Source: Beroe forskalii
Lineage: Eukaryota; Ctenophora; Nuda; Beroida; Beroidae
Assembly (NCBI GenBank): GCA_011033025.1
Contig: WFMF01000625.1
Location: forward strand, 23,683-87,682
Length of the DNA stretch: 64,000 bases
Direction of reading: 5' to 3'
The notes under the pieces were generated by a model. It made no database searches, was not told the DNA's origin, and worked only from the letters and a program-made list of their open reading frames with translations. The translations under genes and the position numbers were made by a program. Shown piece after piece: positions 11,379 through 20,755 of the stretch (position 1 is its first letter; each line of letters opens with the position of its first letter).

Positions 11379-13202
11379 TCAGCTTTCCTCGACTTTATTT
11401 TTCTTCAAATCCTTGGAAGCCTCCTTCCTCTTCCTCTTGCGTTCCAGCCTAAGTTGCTTCTTCTCCTCCTCTGTCTTCAGAGTAAAGTAAGATTTGCCAT
11501 CGGAGTTTTTAGTATCTTCCGCCTTATCTTGAGTGGCATCATCGTTTGATGGTTCAGGGACACTCAAACTTTCATTAGCTGGTGTATCATTCTTTTCCAC
11601 TTTCTTCTTCTTCTTCCTCTTCTCGCCTTGAGACTTCTGGTTCACTGCTGCTTCCTCGGTGATGGTGGCTGGACCAGTGGTTTGTTCATCTGAACCGTTC
11701 AAAAGAGGGCAGTATCTTCTCTTGTGTCCGGGCTGCTGACACCTGAAACATGGATTTGTGTTATGACTGGTGAAATTACTGGCATTGACAGCTGAAATTG
11801 AACTAGCAAAATTCAATACTTTAAGATAAGTGCCAAGGAATCAATAAAATATCTCGCTAGAGTATTGTTATTAATAATTTCAACGAATCTAAATTGATGA
11901 ATCAAACCTGGCAAAATAATAAAAGTTTCCTTCCTTTTCACAAACCTGTGACAGACAGATGGAGCCTTGCAGTGATGTGTGGTAGGTCTACAGCCCTCAC
12001 AGACTCCACAGTGGATGTAGTGGTCCCTCACACATCTCTCACACTTGTTGCAATGCTTGGTAGCCCTGTCCATCGGGGGGCAAGTCTTACACTTCGTGCA
12101 GTGACTCACCTCCTTGGGGACAAACATGGCACACTTCTCACAGTGCTTGTAGTGGTCCTCAGGGAGCGATATCTCACCCAGGGGCTGGTCAGTGAAGATC
12201 CGGACTGGGGATTTGGTACTGTTGTTCGGTTTGAAGACGGGATGGTTCTCGTACTCAATGACAAAGTGACACATCTTCAAGGAGGGCTGCACTTCAGCTA
12301 CATGCTTGGAGAGGAAGTAGGGGAATATCCACATTATCGTTACTTCAGCTTCCGGGTTAATTTCCTTGACAAGGGATTTGAGTTTATCAATACCACTGCC
12401 GATGACTCGAGCCAAAGCACCGAAAGGTGGGTCTAGAACTAGAGCAAGACGCTTCGTTTTCTTCAGAAACATCTTGAGATACTTTTCACCATCCTCTTCA
12501 AAGAAGAAGCTGGAAGACATGTTGTAGTGTTGGAATACAGTTGGAGGGTAAAACTGAGCAAACCTGTCATCAAGGTCGAGTAGCATCGACTTTGGCTTCT
12601 TTCCACCTACAAACATTTCATGTATTCTGGGAGTTCCTAGACATAGTAAATGGGAAAACTTGTTATCAGAAATAAGCTTAGAAATGAATTTTGAAGTAGC
12701 AGACGAGAAGAGATATTGTGCGTTTCCTTCATTTGAAGTAAGCGATGTCAGCAATGTTGAGGGGTTGGTAACTGTTTTGTAGTTTGTTTTCACTACGTTA
12801 TGGTCAGGATGGAGAGCAGGCTCATCTGGATCGATGATAAAAACAGAGCAAGTTTTACAGAAGTGCATCGAATCAGAGGCCCTGATGAGCTGAACACGAG
12901 CAGACCTATCTGCATTCTCCACATACCACTTCCTCTTCTTCCTCTCCTCCTGGAATATGATCTTCCTCTCCGCGAGTTTACTCTCAGTCCAGGGCTTGTC
13001 CAGGAGCACGTACAGCTGACAGTCCTTCCTGTTCCGGTAAGCGCTGCAAGCGTAGAACTTCCTGTGGTCTTCGTCTCCCTGGGAGAACCTCTCAAAGAGG
13101 AGCCCGGGACCGTGCACACATAGGGGAGGGTTGGGTGGGGTGGGAGGATCACTTCCACCCCAGTGCCTTCTCTGCCATGTTCCTGCCGGATGTGCATGGC
13201 AC
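11379..13202 (-). CDS. ZCCHC4: ZCCHC4, 28S rRNA N6-adenosine methyltransferase
   Basis: Nucleolar methyltransferase placing a single m6A on 28S rRNA. Two exons: 11946-13202 and 11379-11742, joined so that the zinc knuckle is completed (CHRCQQPGHKRRYC, the CCHC pattern). Order: GRF-type zinc finger (CVHGPGLLFERFSQGDEDHRK; FYACSAYRNRKDC), Rossmann methyltransferase domain (LCLGTPRIHEM; catalytic DPPFG; WIFPYFL), DHHC-like cysteine region (CEKCAMFVPKEVSHCTKC and following), CCHC knuckle, and a Lys-rich C-terminus. The start is doubtful. A strong acceptor (CCCCTCCCCTACTGCAG) ends at 13203, and the ATG at 13197 opens a frame encoding GVEVILPPHPTLP, which resembles the family N-terminus. The GRF finger, however, is read in a different frame starting within the next few codons. 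Confidence 0.92.
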
Positions 13203-13725
13203 CTGCAGTAGGGGAGGGGTAAGCTTTCAAAGCTCAAACTTCGTGATGAAACATTAAAAGTACATACAAAATACAGAGTATACATAGTATACAAACTACA
13301 GAGTTAGCTTCAGTTTAATTTTGGCAGTGAAGCAATTGTCTATGTCACCAATTCAGGAATCAGAATGTTATTTTAATGTTGTTTAAACAATTATAGTATT
13401 GTAGTATTATTAAAGAAGGCTCACATTATCAGGTTATTGGGTTCTCGACAATTAGGGGATTTATAAATTTAATAATAGGTTAATAAAACAATGGGTAAAT
13501 AAATCATCACTCGGAATTTAGATAAATTAATGTATACATGTACATGAAAGAAACCTAGCAATCCAATTAAGAAATAAATAACAGTACCAATCTATAATTT
13601 TGCTATCTGAATTTCATGGCTTGACCAAACTTTTTACATTGCCAGACAAAATCCCAGGATGAAAAATTTGAATCCTATTTTCTATAAAAGTATAAACATA
13701 ATAGTGACTTGATAAGACAATCAGC
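13203..13725. other. spacer between RRN3 and ZCCHC4
   Basis: AT-rich, no gene. It contains the pyrimidine-rich acceptor just above the ZCCHC4 start and presumably the RRN3 3' untranslated region. Confidence 0.5.
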
Positions 13726-15264
13726 CTAGTCAGTCATAGAAACATCACTGTGTAACATGAATTGATCCCAATCTTCAAAGTTTTCAGACACTTTATACGT
13801 CCTTGACTCAGACTTAAACTCATTAGAGCATTCCATGTCTCTGAAGAAAGGCTGCACCAACAAAGAAGTAGCCTTCAGACTGCACCTCTTGAATGGGTAC
13901 TGTTCATTGGCTATGTGCTGGGCTGCAGGAAGTAACATTCGGGAGTTCCGTTCAATGACTGCTGAACATGCAACAATTTCATACATACTTGACAATTTGT
14001 TAAACATCCGCAAAATGTGTGGGTTGCAATGTTTCAGGGGATTCAACTTACAGTGAACTATCAAGTGAAAATCAAGCTTATCAAGGAACATCTTGTATTC
14101 GTTGGAATTGAAAATGTCTGTGTGGCGGTAGCAGAACATGTAAATTAAGGACTGACAAGCTGCATAGAAGGGTGTGTGATTGCACTTAGTAGATACATCA
14201 TCATTGTTATCTATGTAGCTTTGGCACCAACTGGATACAATAAGCATGATTTTCTTGAAATCAGCTCGACTGACACTTTTTGATCTGTTTGTAAAGCTGG
14301 TTAAATACATGATTCCACTCTGTCTGATGATTGCTGGCTGATTTTTGTCAGCAAAGACAGACCAAAAATAATCCAGCACTACAGTTTTGAGAGATGGGTG
14401 TATATTAAAAAAGTAAAACAAAATGAAAGGTATATTGTTCGGGATATGAGCTTTCAAAACATGTGAATCAAATGCCAATAAAAGAACTTTACACCAATTG
14501 GAGACATCACTGGAATTATCAGACTCCAACTTAATGATTCTCATGAAATCTGACAGCAGGCAATCAAGTTTTTGTGAAACTTCATCACCACAAGAATCAA
14601 TATGTTCAGTAATTGCAAACAATTCATCGGTGTCATTTGAATGAGAAATATCCACATCAATTTTCATAAGTTTTTCAACTATTGTCATAATTATTTCGTT
14701 GAAGTATGATGGTGCCACATGAGAAAACTTCAAGATATTCGAAATGTAAGCTTGATGGTCCAAAAGTAAACGTGATTTATGAGGAAAATTTGACACCAAC
14801 TTATTCTGGATAAACTTCATGTACGTTGGCATCTTTTCTGAGATGAATTGTAAGATCTCCAGATTAGCAGTATGGGGAATAACATTTTCATTCTTATCAG
14901 TCAGTACAAGATTTCTAACAGTTCTGTCGATAACTCTGTTTGTATAATATGGCTGCGAACTAACCAGAGAGAGTAAAAACTGTTTGATAGTTTCCTGTAC
15001 AGTTTCGTTTTCTAGCTCCCATACGATACTGACGATTTCTTGGAAAATATCCTCACAATCTTTGTCAAAGAGTGCAACAACACAAGTTAAATTCCTCACA
15101 ATAAGAAGAAAGTTAGACTTATTTTCAGAAATACCACTGGTCTTCAGGAGATAGAGGAATGCACGATAATTCAAATTCTTTACATTTTTCTTGTCTTTGA
15201 TAATCTGGGCAATACCTTCTGGTGAGCAACTTGAGATAGGTAGTTTCTTCAACACTACTGACAT
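13726..15264 (-). CDS. RRN3: RRN3 / TIF-IA, RNA polymerase I-specific initiation factor
   Basis: Bridges RNA polymerase I to the promoter-bound SL1 complex for rRNA transcription in the nucleolus. It is a single uninterrupted frame of 512 codons. Family landmarks in order: helical repeats, the block NQPAIIRQSGIMYLTSFTNR (PAIIRQ...Y.GSF.AR in animals), ADFKKIMLIVSSWCQSYI, TPFYAACQSLIYMFCYRH, LNPLKHCNPHILRMFN and the signature VIERNSRMLLP. It is shorter than vertebrate RRN3 (about 650 residues), lacking the extended N-terminus and much of the Ser/acidic tail. The start used has an acceptor-like TTACTTCATCAG ending 7 nt upstream. The next gene on the same strand, ZCCHC4, also acts on rRNA. Confidence 0.9.
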   Translation of the reverse strand: MSVVLKKLPISSCSPEGIAQIIKDKKNVKNLNYRAFLYLLKTSGISENKSNFLLIVRNLTCVVALFDKDCEDIFQEIVSIVWELENETVQETIKQFLLSLVSSQPYYTNRVIDRTVRNLVLTDKNENVIPHTANLEILQFISEKMPTYMKFIQNKLVSNFPHKSRLLLDHQAYISNILKFSHVAPSYFNEIIMTIVEKLMKIDVDISHSNDTDELFAITEHIDSCGDEVSQKLDCLLSDFMRIIKLESDNSSDVSNWCKVLLLAFDSHVLKAHIPNNIPFILFYFFNIHPSLKTVVLDYFWSVFADKNQPAIIRQSGIMYLTSFTNRSKSVSRADFKKIMLIVSSWCQSYIDNNDDVSTKCNHTPFYAACQSLIYMFCYRHTDIFNSNEYKMFLDKLDFHLIVHCKLNPLKHCNPHILRMFNKLSSMYEIVACSAVIERNSRMLLPAAQHIANEQYPFKRCSLKATSLLVQPFFRDMECSNEFKSESRTYKVSENFEDWDQFMLHSDVSMTD

Positions 15265-15271
15265 AAGATAC

Positions 15272-16287
15272 CTGATGAAGTAATACAGTTAAAAGAGTTT
15301 ACTACGGTTTAAAGTGAAAGAAAGCAAAAATCTATTGAGTTGATAATTCCATGGTAAACTTTCGATAATGAATTCGGCATGCTTGGTTCATTATCCAACA
15401 TACTTAGTCTTGGAATCTCGGATTTGCCAAGACCAAGAAGGTTACAATAAGAATGAACATAGTACGTCGAATGTATTGAAACATTACTAATTTAATTGCT
15501 GGATTAATATTTTGAAATTTCGTTATGAAATTTCCAACTTCATATTTTGTCGTTCTTTGTCCTGAAATTAGCCGGAAAAGCTTTACAGTAGGTATTCAAT
15601 GTTCATAATTTCTTTATGTGGGATAAAGTAACTAGGGTGAATTAGTTGATATATCTCTCGTGGTACAATCAGGTTATCCATCTCACAATAGTGCTTTACC
15701 CAAGCCTTATGCCACTCGGCTTCTCATCTCAGATCAAGGAACTCATCAAACTCGGCTTGACCTCGTGCAATAAGAACAGGTAACGCACTGGACCTCAATT
15801 GATAAACTTTCATCAACAATAAATTGAACTCTATAGCTGATGTAAACATGTAATGTATCAATGTATGTAATGGTAAATAACGATTATAATAAAAACATAG
15901 AATTATGTACAGATTTTGAATATTTGGCTTTTACAATTTATAAACAAGAAAACTATGGGCCAGGGACGGAAGTTCAACAGCCAGAAGTCCATCACAGTCA
16001 CATTTGTGATGCTCAAGAAATAGGTGCTAAAAAGAGACGTCAATAGATCACAGTTTATAATGGTGCAACTATATAATATAATCATGAAATTTAATCATTA
16101 AATCGATCTATCCTCAGAAAATTAAGGTTTGGAAGGGAGTCTACCTCCTCTGTTGAATTTTTGGGCTGTCAAACTTCTTTCCCCAAACGAAAACTATCAG
16201 TATCATCTTAAATTCTACATATTACACTGATTTCAGATCTAAATGAAAATCCCAGAGGCTCAAATAATAATGAAATCTGCGACTGCC
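15272..16287. other. spacer between the SR-protein gene and RRN3
   Basis: About 1 kb of AT-rich sequence. Small frames at 15861-16046 (plus) and 15903-16085 (minus) lack features of real genes. No element recognised. Confidence 0.4.
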
Positions 16288-18267
16288 TCAATCAAAACGT
16301 TTTACTAAAGTTCTCATGATTTCAGACGGATTCCTCAATGTTTTCGCCTCAGAAGCAGGTACTTGATTTGAAACTGGTTCAGATGCTTGAGTCACTTCGC
16401 TATCAACAGGTTCATGATAATCAAATGACTGAGAGTCATGTCTTGGAACCACATTGTTCGAATTCGGCTCAGTTTGTCCACCAGTCGAATTTTTATTTTT
16501 TGACAGGGAATTCTGACAGGAGGAATGATTCGATCCAGCAGGCATTAAAAGATGGCCACGAATTGTTGGGAGCCTTTTCTGTCTAAAAATATTCCCGGGT
16601 TCAGTACAGGAATTATCACTAAAGTCACGAGGTTGAGGTAATCTGGTGTTCTGGGGCTTCATAATAGAAGCTATCGTCTCTGAACCGTCTGAACCATCAT
16701 TTCGTGGAAGAACAGGACGATTATGAACAGGAGGATTATGAAAAGGAGGGTTATGAACAGAAGGGTTATGAACAGGACGATGATGAACAGGAAGATTATG
16801 AACAGGAGGATTATGAACAGGAGGGTTATGAACAGGGCGATGATGAACAGGACGATTATGTACAGGGGGATTATGAACAGGAAGATTGTGGACAGGAGGG
16901 TTATGAATAGGAAAATTATGAACAGGACGATTAAGAATAGGAGGATTATGAACCGGACGATTATGAACAGGAGGATTATGAACAGGATGATTATGGACAG
17001 GATGATTATGGACAGGATGATTATGAACAGGAGGGTTATGAACAGGAAGATTATGAACAGGAGGATTTACAAAACCACGACGCAATTGAGGCATAGCCTG
17101 AGGCAATGGCAATGGTGGAATAAATGGTATTGGTCCAGGTGGGAAGGGTCCAGGTGGTACAAAACCTGGGGGCAAACAGGCAGGAAAGTTCAATTCAGGT
17201 TGAGGGGAAATCTGCGGCAATATGAAAGAATTTGAAGTAGAACCATGCTGATGCAAGTCTTTTTCAAGTAGATTCTTGGCTGCAGAATCGGCAGTGTAAT
17301 TGTCTTCTGGTCTGCAACACTTTTGACAAAGTTCCTCTAAAGATGATGTCTTATTAAACAGTGCCCCACAACGAATGCAACTTTCGAAAATTTTTGTTTT
17401 CCTGATTTTACCTTTCTGTGGAGATGGTGGTTTGGCTCTCTCTGGAGCGTTAATATCAATATTAAGCATATCTTTTATTTCCGATGATGATTTTGTTGAT
17501 AGTATTCTGTTTACAATGCTGTCTACAGAAAACTGGAATTTCTCCTCCAGATTTTGCTTGAAATCTATCATTTTTTGGCATTGCTTTTGCGTATGAGAAT
17601 CAGAAGAAGGATTATCAGCTCCTGAAGCTGCTCCATGTTGATTGATCTCATTCATCTCATTACTATAGTATTTTTCACGATGATCATTTTTAATGCGGAT
17701 TTCAATGTCAAGGTTGCTGTTTTTATAGTGAGCAGACTTTTTTTGACTTGATTTTTTCCTGGGTTCAGAATCTGATCTGGAGCCAGATTTCTGTCTCCTT
17801 GGACTTCGAGAACGAGATTCATGGGGAGATTTTGTACTGCTGTACTTATCATATTTACTCTTGAACTTTTCATGAGATCGTGATCGTCTATGATACCTTT
17901 CCTTTGATCTTGACGATGATCTTCTTCTCCTTGACGATGATCTTCTTCTCCTTGACGATGATCTTCTTCTCCCTGATGATGATCTTCTTCTCCTGCTGTT
18001 TGATCTTTCCTGACCACGGGATCTCCTTGATTGATTGATTTTATTTCTAAGATCAGTAAATATTTCAACCTTATCTTCCAATTCAATTCCATCAATATCA
18101 TCATCAGAAAATCGACTTCTTAAAAGAGATGTTTCTGTGCTGTGAAATGATTCTGACTGCCCATATTCAATAGAATCTCTGTCATCATGAAAGGAATAGG
18201 TATGCTCAACTTCTTTGTCATTGCTGGAAATTTGCTGCGTTTCATCAGTTGGAGAATATAGTTCCAT
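16288..18267 (-). CDS. SR-rich, zinc-ribbon and proline-repeat nuclear protein, unrecognised family
   Basis: A single frame of 659 codons. From the N-terminus: an acidic segment (residues about 1-75), an arginine-serine domain with perfect RRRSSS-type repeats (about 80-175), a polar linker, a possible zinc ribbon CIRCGALF...LCQKCC (about 300-320), a proline-rich run, then about two dozen pentapeptides of the form xPVHN (about 405-520), and a polar tail ending KRFD. RS domains mark splicing or transcription-coupled proteins, so a nuclear RNA role is likely but inferred. The frame starts at the first ATG after an acceptor-like TTAGGACTTCAG, 8 nt upstream. Expression is supported only by codon-level structure: the repeats vary at synonymous positions. 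I do not recognise an orthologue. Confidence 0.75.
   Translation of the reverse strand: MELYSPTDETQQISSNDKEVEHTYSFHDDRDSIEYGQSESFHSTETSLLRSRFSDDDIDGIELEDKVEIFTDLRNKINQSRRSRGQERSNSRRRRSSSGRRRSSSRRRRSSSRRRRSSSRSKERYHRRSRSHEKFKSKYDKYSSTKSPHESRSRSPRRQKSGSRSDSEPRKKSSQKKSAHYKNSNLDIEIRIKNDHREKYYSNEMNEINQHGAASGADNPSSDSHTQKQCQKMIDFKQNLEEKFQFSVDSIVNRILSTKSSSEIKDMLNIDINAPERAKPPSPQKGKIRKTKIFESCIRCGALFNKTSSLEELCQKCCRPEDNYTADSAAKNLLEKDLHQHGSTSNSFILPQISPQPELNFPACLPPGFVPPGPFPPGPIPFIPPLPLPQAMPQLRRGFVNPPVHNLPVHNPPVHNHPVHNHPVHNHPVHNPPVHNRPVHNPPILNRPVHNFPIHNPPVHNLPVHNPPVHNRPVHHRPVHNPPVHNPPVHNLPVHHRPVHNPSVHNPPFHNPPVHNRPVLPRNDGSDGSETIASIMKPQNTRLPQPRDFSDNSCTEPGNIFRQKRLPTIRGHLLMPAGSNHSSCQNSLSKNKNSTGGQTEPNSNNVVPRHDSQSFDYHEPVDSEVTQASEPVSNQVPASEAKTLRNPSEIMRTLVKRFD
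16705..17066. repeat. 15-bp coding minisatellite (xPVHN repeats)
   Basis: Plus-strand unit GGATTATGAACAGGA. It is in phase with the minus-strand protein, so every repeat adds five residues. The reverse strand is also open in two frames across the array, a by-product of the repeat and not evidence of antisense genes. Confidence 0.85.
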
Positions 18268-18497
18268 AGATCTGCCTGAAGTCCTAACTTCCTAGCAGAT
18301 AAATTAGTTTTATTACATAATAAATATAATAGATATTAGATACCTAGATATTAGATACCTACCTAGGTATTCAAACGTCATATTTTTTGACATTTAATGA
18401 TTTGAAGAAATTTAACATTCTATCAACTTATCAAGGTCGTATGAAAGTATATCATATGATACCATTTGAAATTGATACATGGTACTGTAAAGTCAGG

Positions 18498-19000
18498 CTA
18501 CCTTAGTACACTTAAGAACGGCATCACGTAATTTGCACGCTCTTTAAGATCGGCGCACTTTATTAGTGCGGTTTTTATGAGATCGAAAACGATGTGTAAA
18601 TATGAATCAATTAAAAGTTTCCTCTTGATGGCATGATATCATATTCCTAGGACCAACAATATACAATTTTGAAATTATGACAATAAAACAAATTTCCTAC
18701 AGTAATAATTTATAGTATTTTTTTATTCTTTAAACTTTTTAAGTCTTAGCTAACGGTCACTTATTGTACTTATTGTTTCGGCCACTATAAACTTAAGTAT
18801 ATATTTAAATCGGCTGGTTTAGTTATTCATTCATTCATGTCCGAAAAACAAAATCGGAAAAATGCAAAATACACAAAATTGTTCACTTAATTAACATACA
18901 CTTTATTTTATGCGCACTTAAATACTATACACTTAATTAGTGCGGTTTTTTTCCAAACCGCACTAATTAAGTGACGCCGTTCTTAAGTGTACTAAGGTAG
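18498..19000. mobile_element. MITE-like element of 503 bp
   Basis: Perfect 25-bp terminal inverted repeats beginning CTACCTTAGTACACTTAAGA. Internal ends also contain further inverted motifs with TTAGTGCGGTTT. No coding capacity. No clear target-site duplication; the right end abuts a minisatellite. Confidence 0.75.
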
Positions 19001-19290
19001 TGTCAGTGATACACAACGTCAGCGTGTCAGTGATACGCCAGACTGGTGTCAGTGATTAGCCAGACTGGTGTCAGTGATACGCCAGAATGGTGTCAGTGAT
19101 TAGTCAGACTGGTGTCAGCGATACGTCATACTGGTGTCAGTGATTAGCCAGAATGGTGTCAGTGATACGCCAGACTGGTGTCAGTGATACGCCAGACTGG
19201 TGTCAGTGATTAGCCAGAATGGTGTCAGTGATACGAAACGTTAGCGTGTCCGACTGGTGTCAGTAATACGCTGGACTGGTGAGAATGTTT
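19001..19290. repeat. 22-bp minisatellite, block 1
   Basis: About twelve tandem units of GTGTCAGTGATACGCCAGAC plus two bases. Units with GATACGCCAG and GATTAGCCAG alternate irregularly, suggesting a two-unit higher-order repeat. Confidence 0.85.
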
Positions 19291-19519
19291 GTCAGACTGG
19301 TGCACACATCCAGAAACACGCGAGTCCGTGAGTCTGACTCGGAGGAAATTGATTTTGAGAGGAAATTTTTGATGGTTTGAGAGGAAGTTTTCTGTATGAA
19401 AATGTTAATTTTAGATTCTGACGGCAGAGGAAGATGTTTATATTTTTAAGTCAAGTGTCACAAATATGTTTCATTCATGAGCAAAAGGAATATGATTTGG
19501 TTCTATCAGAACCGGTCAC

Positions 19520-19800
19520 AGATGTGAAACATATAAAATTTTCGCCTTTGGCGGACTATTGTAATCAAATTATTGATACCAAATTGCTCTTAGAGGCAGA
19601 TTCAGATGCAAAAATTCCTGAAAATTTTCGCCTGCGGCGAGCTGTTGTAATCAAACTATACAGATTCCTGCAATATGAATGCAAAACACCAAAAATTTTC
19701 GCCTGCAGCGGGCTGTTGTGATTCATTATCCTACTAAATTGGTCCTAGACATAGTTTTCGATGTGAAACTTTAAAACTTTTCGCCTGCGGCGCTCAGAAA
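19520..19800. repeat. degenerate repeat with GCCTGCGGCG motif
   Basis: Four copies of AAAATTTTCGCCTGCGGCG or close variants at about 19537, 19619, 19693 and 19776, spaced about 75-85 bp and mostly followed by GCTGTTGTAATCA-like words. A short plus frame (19434-19721) crosses it but looks incidental. Confidence 0.55.
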
Positions 19801-19954
19801 GATCAGTAAGGACTTAGAACTAGAATTGCAAATGAACAATATTGTCGTATCATCGTTCCTTGTATTTATTTGTGGTATTTTTTGCGAGAGAAGCGAGCAG
19901 GTCACAGAAATCATAAAAAATGGGTCTCAGAGGAAATTCACAATTTTCTGGATG

Positions 19955-20445
19955 TGGGGACTGGTGTCTGTAATTCGTCAGACTGGTGTCAGTGATACGC
20001 CAGACTGGTGCCGAATAACCACAACGTCAGCATGTCCGACTGGTTTCAGTGATACAACAAACTAGTGTGTTGTCAGTGATACGTCAAGCATGTGTCAGTA
20101 ACACTTCAGAGCTGTGTCGATAGTGATGAATACATCAGAGTCAGACAAGTGTCAGTCAAGAGATATAGTTATAAGTCAAAGATTCGTTACGTCCTCACAA
20201 TGGTTTCGGCAATTCCCCACAATGGTTTCAGTGAAACGTCGGTGGCCACACTGGTTTCAGTGATAATGTGATGCCTAAATGTCGGGGTGTAAAGTTTCCA
20301 ACTTGCTCCCAAGGTTGGTATGCAGTCACAGGTACATGGAATGTTGTCAGTCACGAGTGATATGTCCGAATACTGTCAGAGAGCTACAGATTCGTGAGCA
20401 TGGTGACAGTGAAACGTCGGACTGGTTTCAGTGATAGATAGATCA
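19955..20445. repeat. 22-bp minisatellite, scattered diverged units
   Basis: Diverged copies of the unit from 19001-19290 (GACTGGTGTCAGTGATACG, CTGGTTTCAGTGATA and similar) resume here, mixed with unrelated sequence. Confidence 0.6.
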
Positions 20446-20755
20446 GACTTGCTTTTCAGTAATAACAGTAATAACTGCTTAATTGAAACATCAAATAGTA
20501 AGAAATTGAATTTTGGAATTCAAAATTACAAAATAAATAAAACAAATAGTTAAATTCCTCAAAAATCAAGTCCTTTTAATTTGATGGAAATATTCGGTCG
20601 ATTTGCATCTTTCATCTTTGATACATAAAAATCAATAGGATACAGTAACAATGTTACGGGAGGAATGAATTATTCTTCCTTCGCAAATTGCAACTGAATC
20701 CCATACGACCATTGTCTCGCTGTGAATCAGTGAATTATGATATTACTACAGTATC

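Noticed and set aside
11894-12436. 180-codon plus frame inside ZCCHC4
   Set aside because: Shadow of the conserved methyltransferase and cysteine-rich coding sequence on the other strand.
16704-17235. Plus-strand frames of 68 and 170 codons opposite the SR-protein gene
   Set aside because: They exist only because the 15-bp minisatellite lacks stops on both strands; composition is monotonous.
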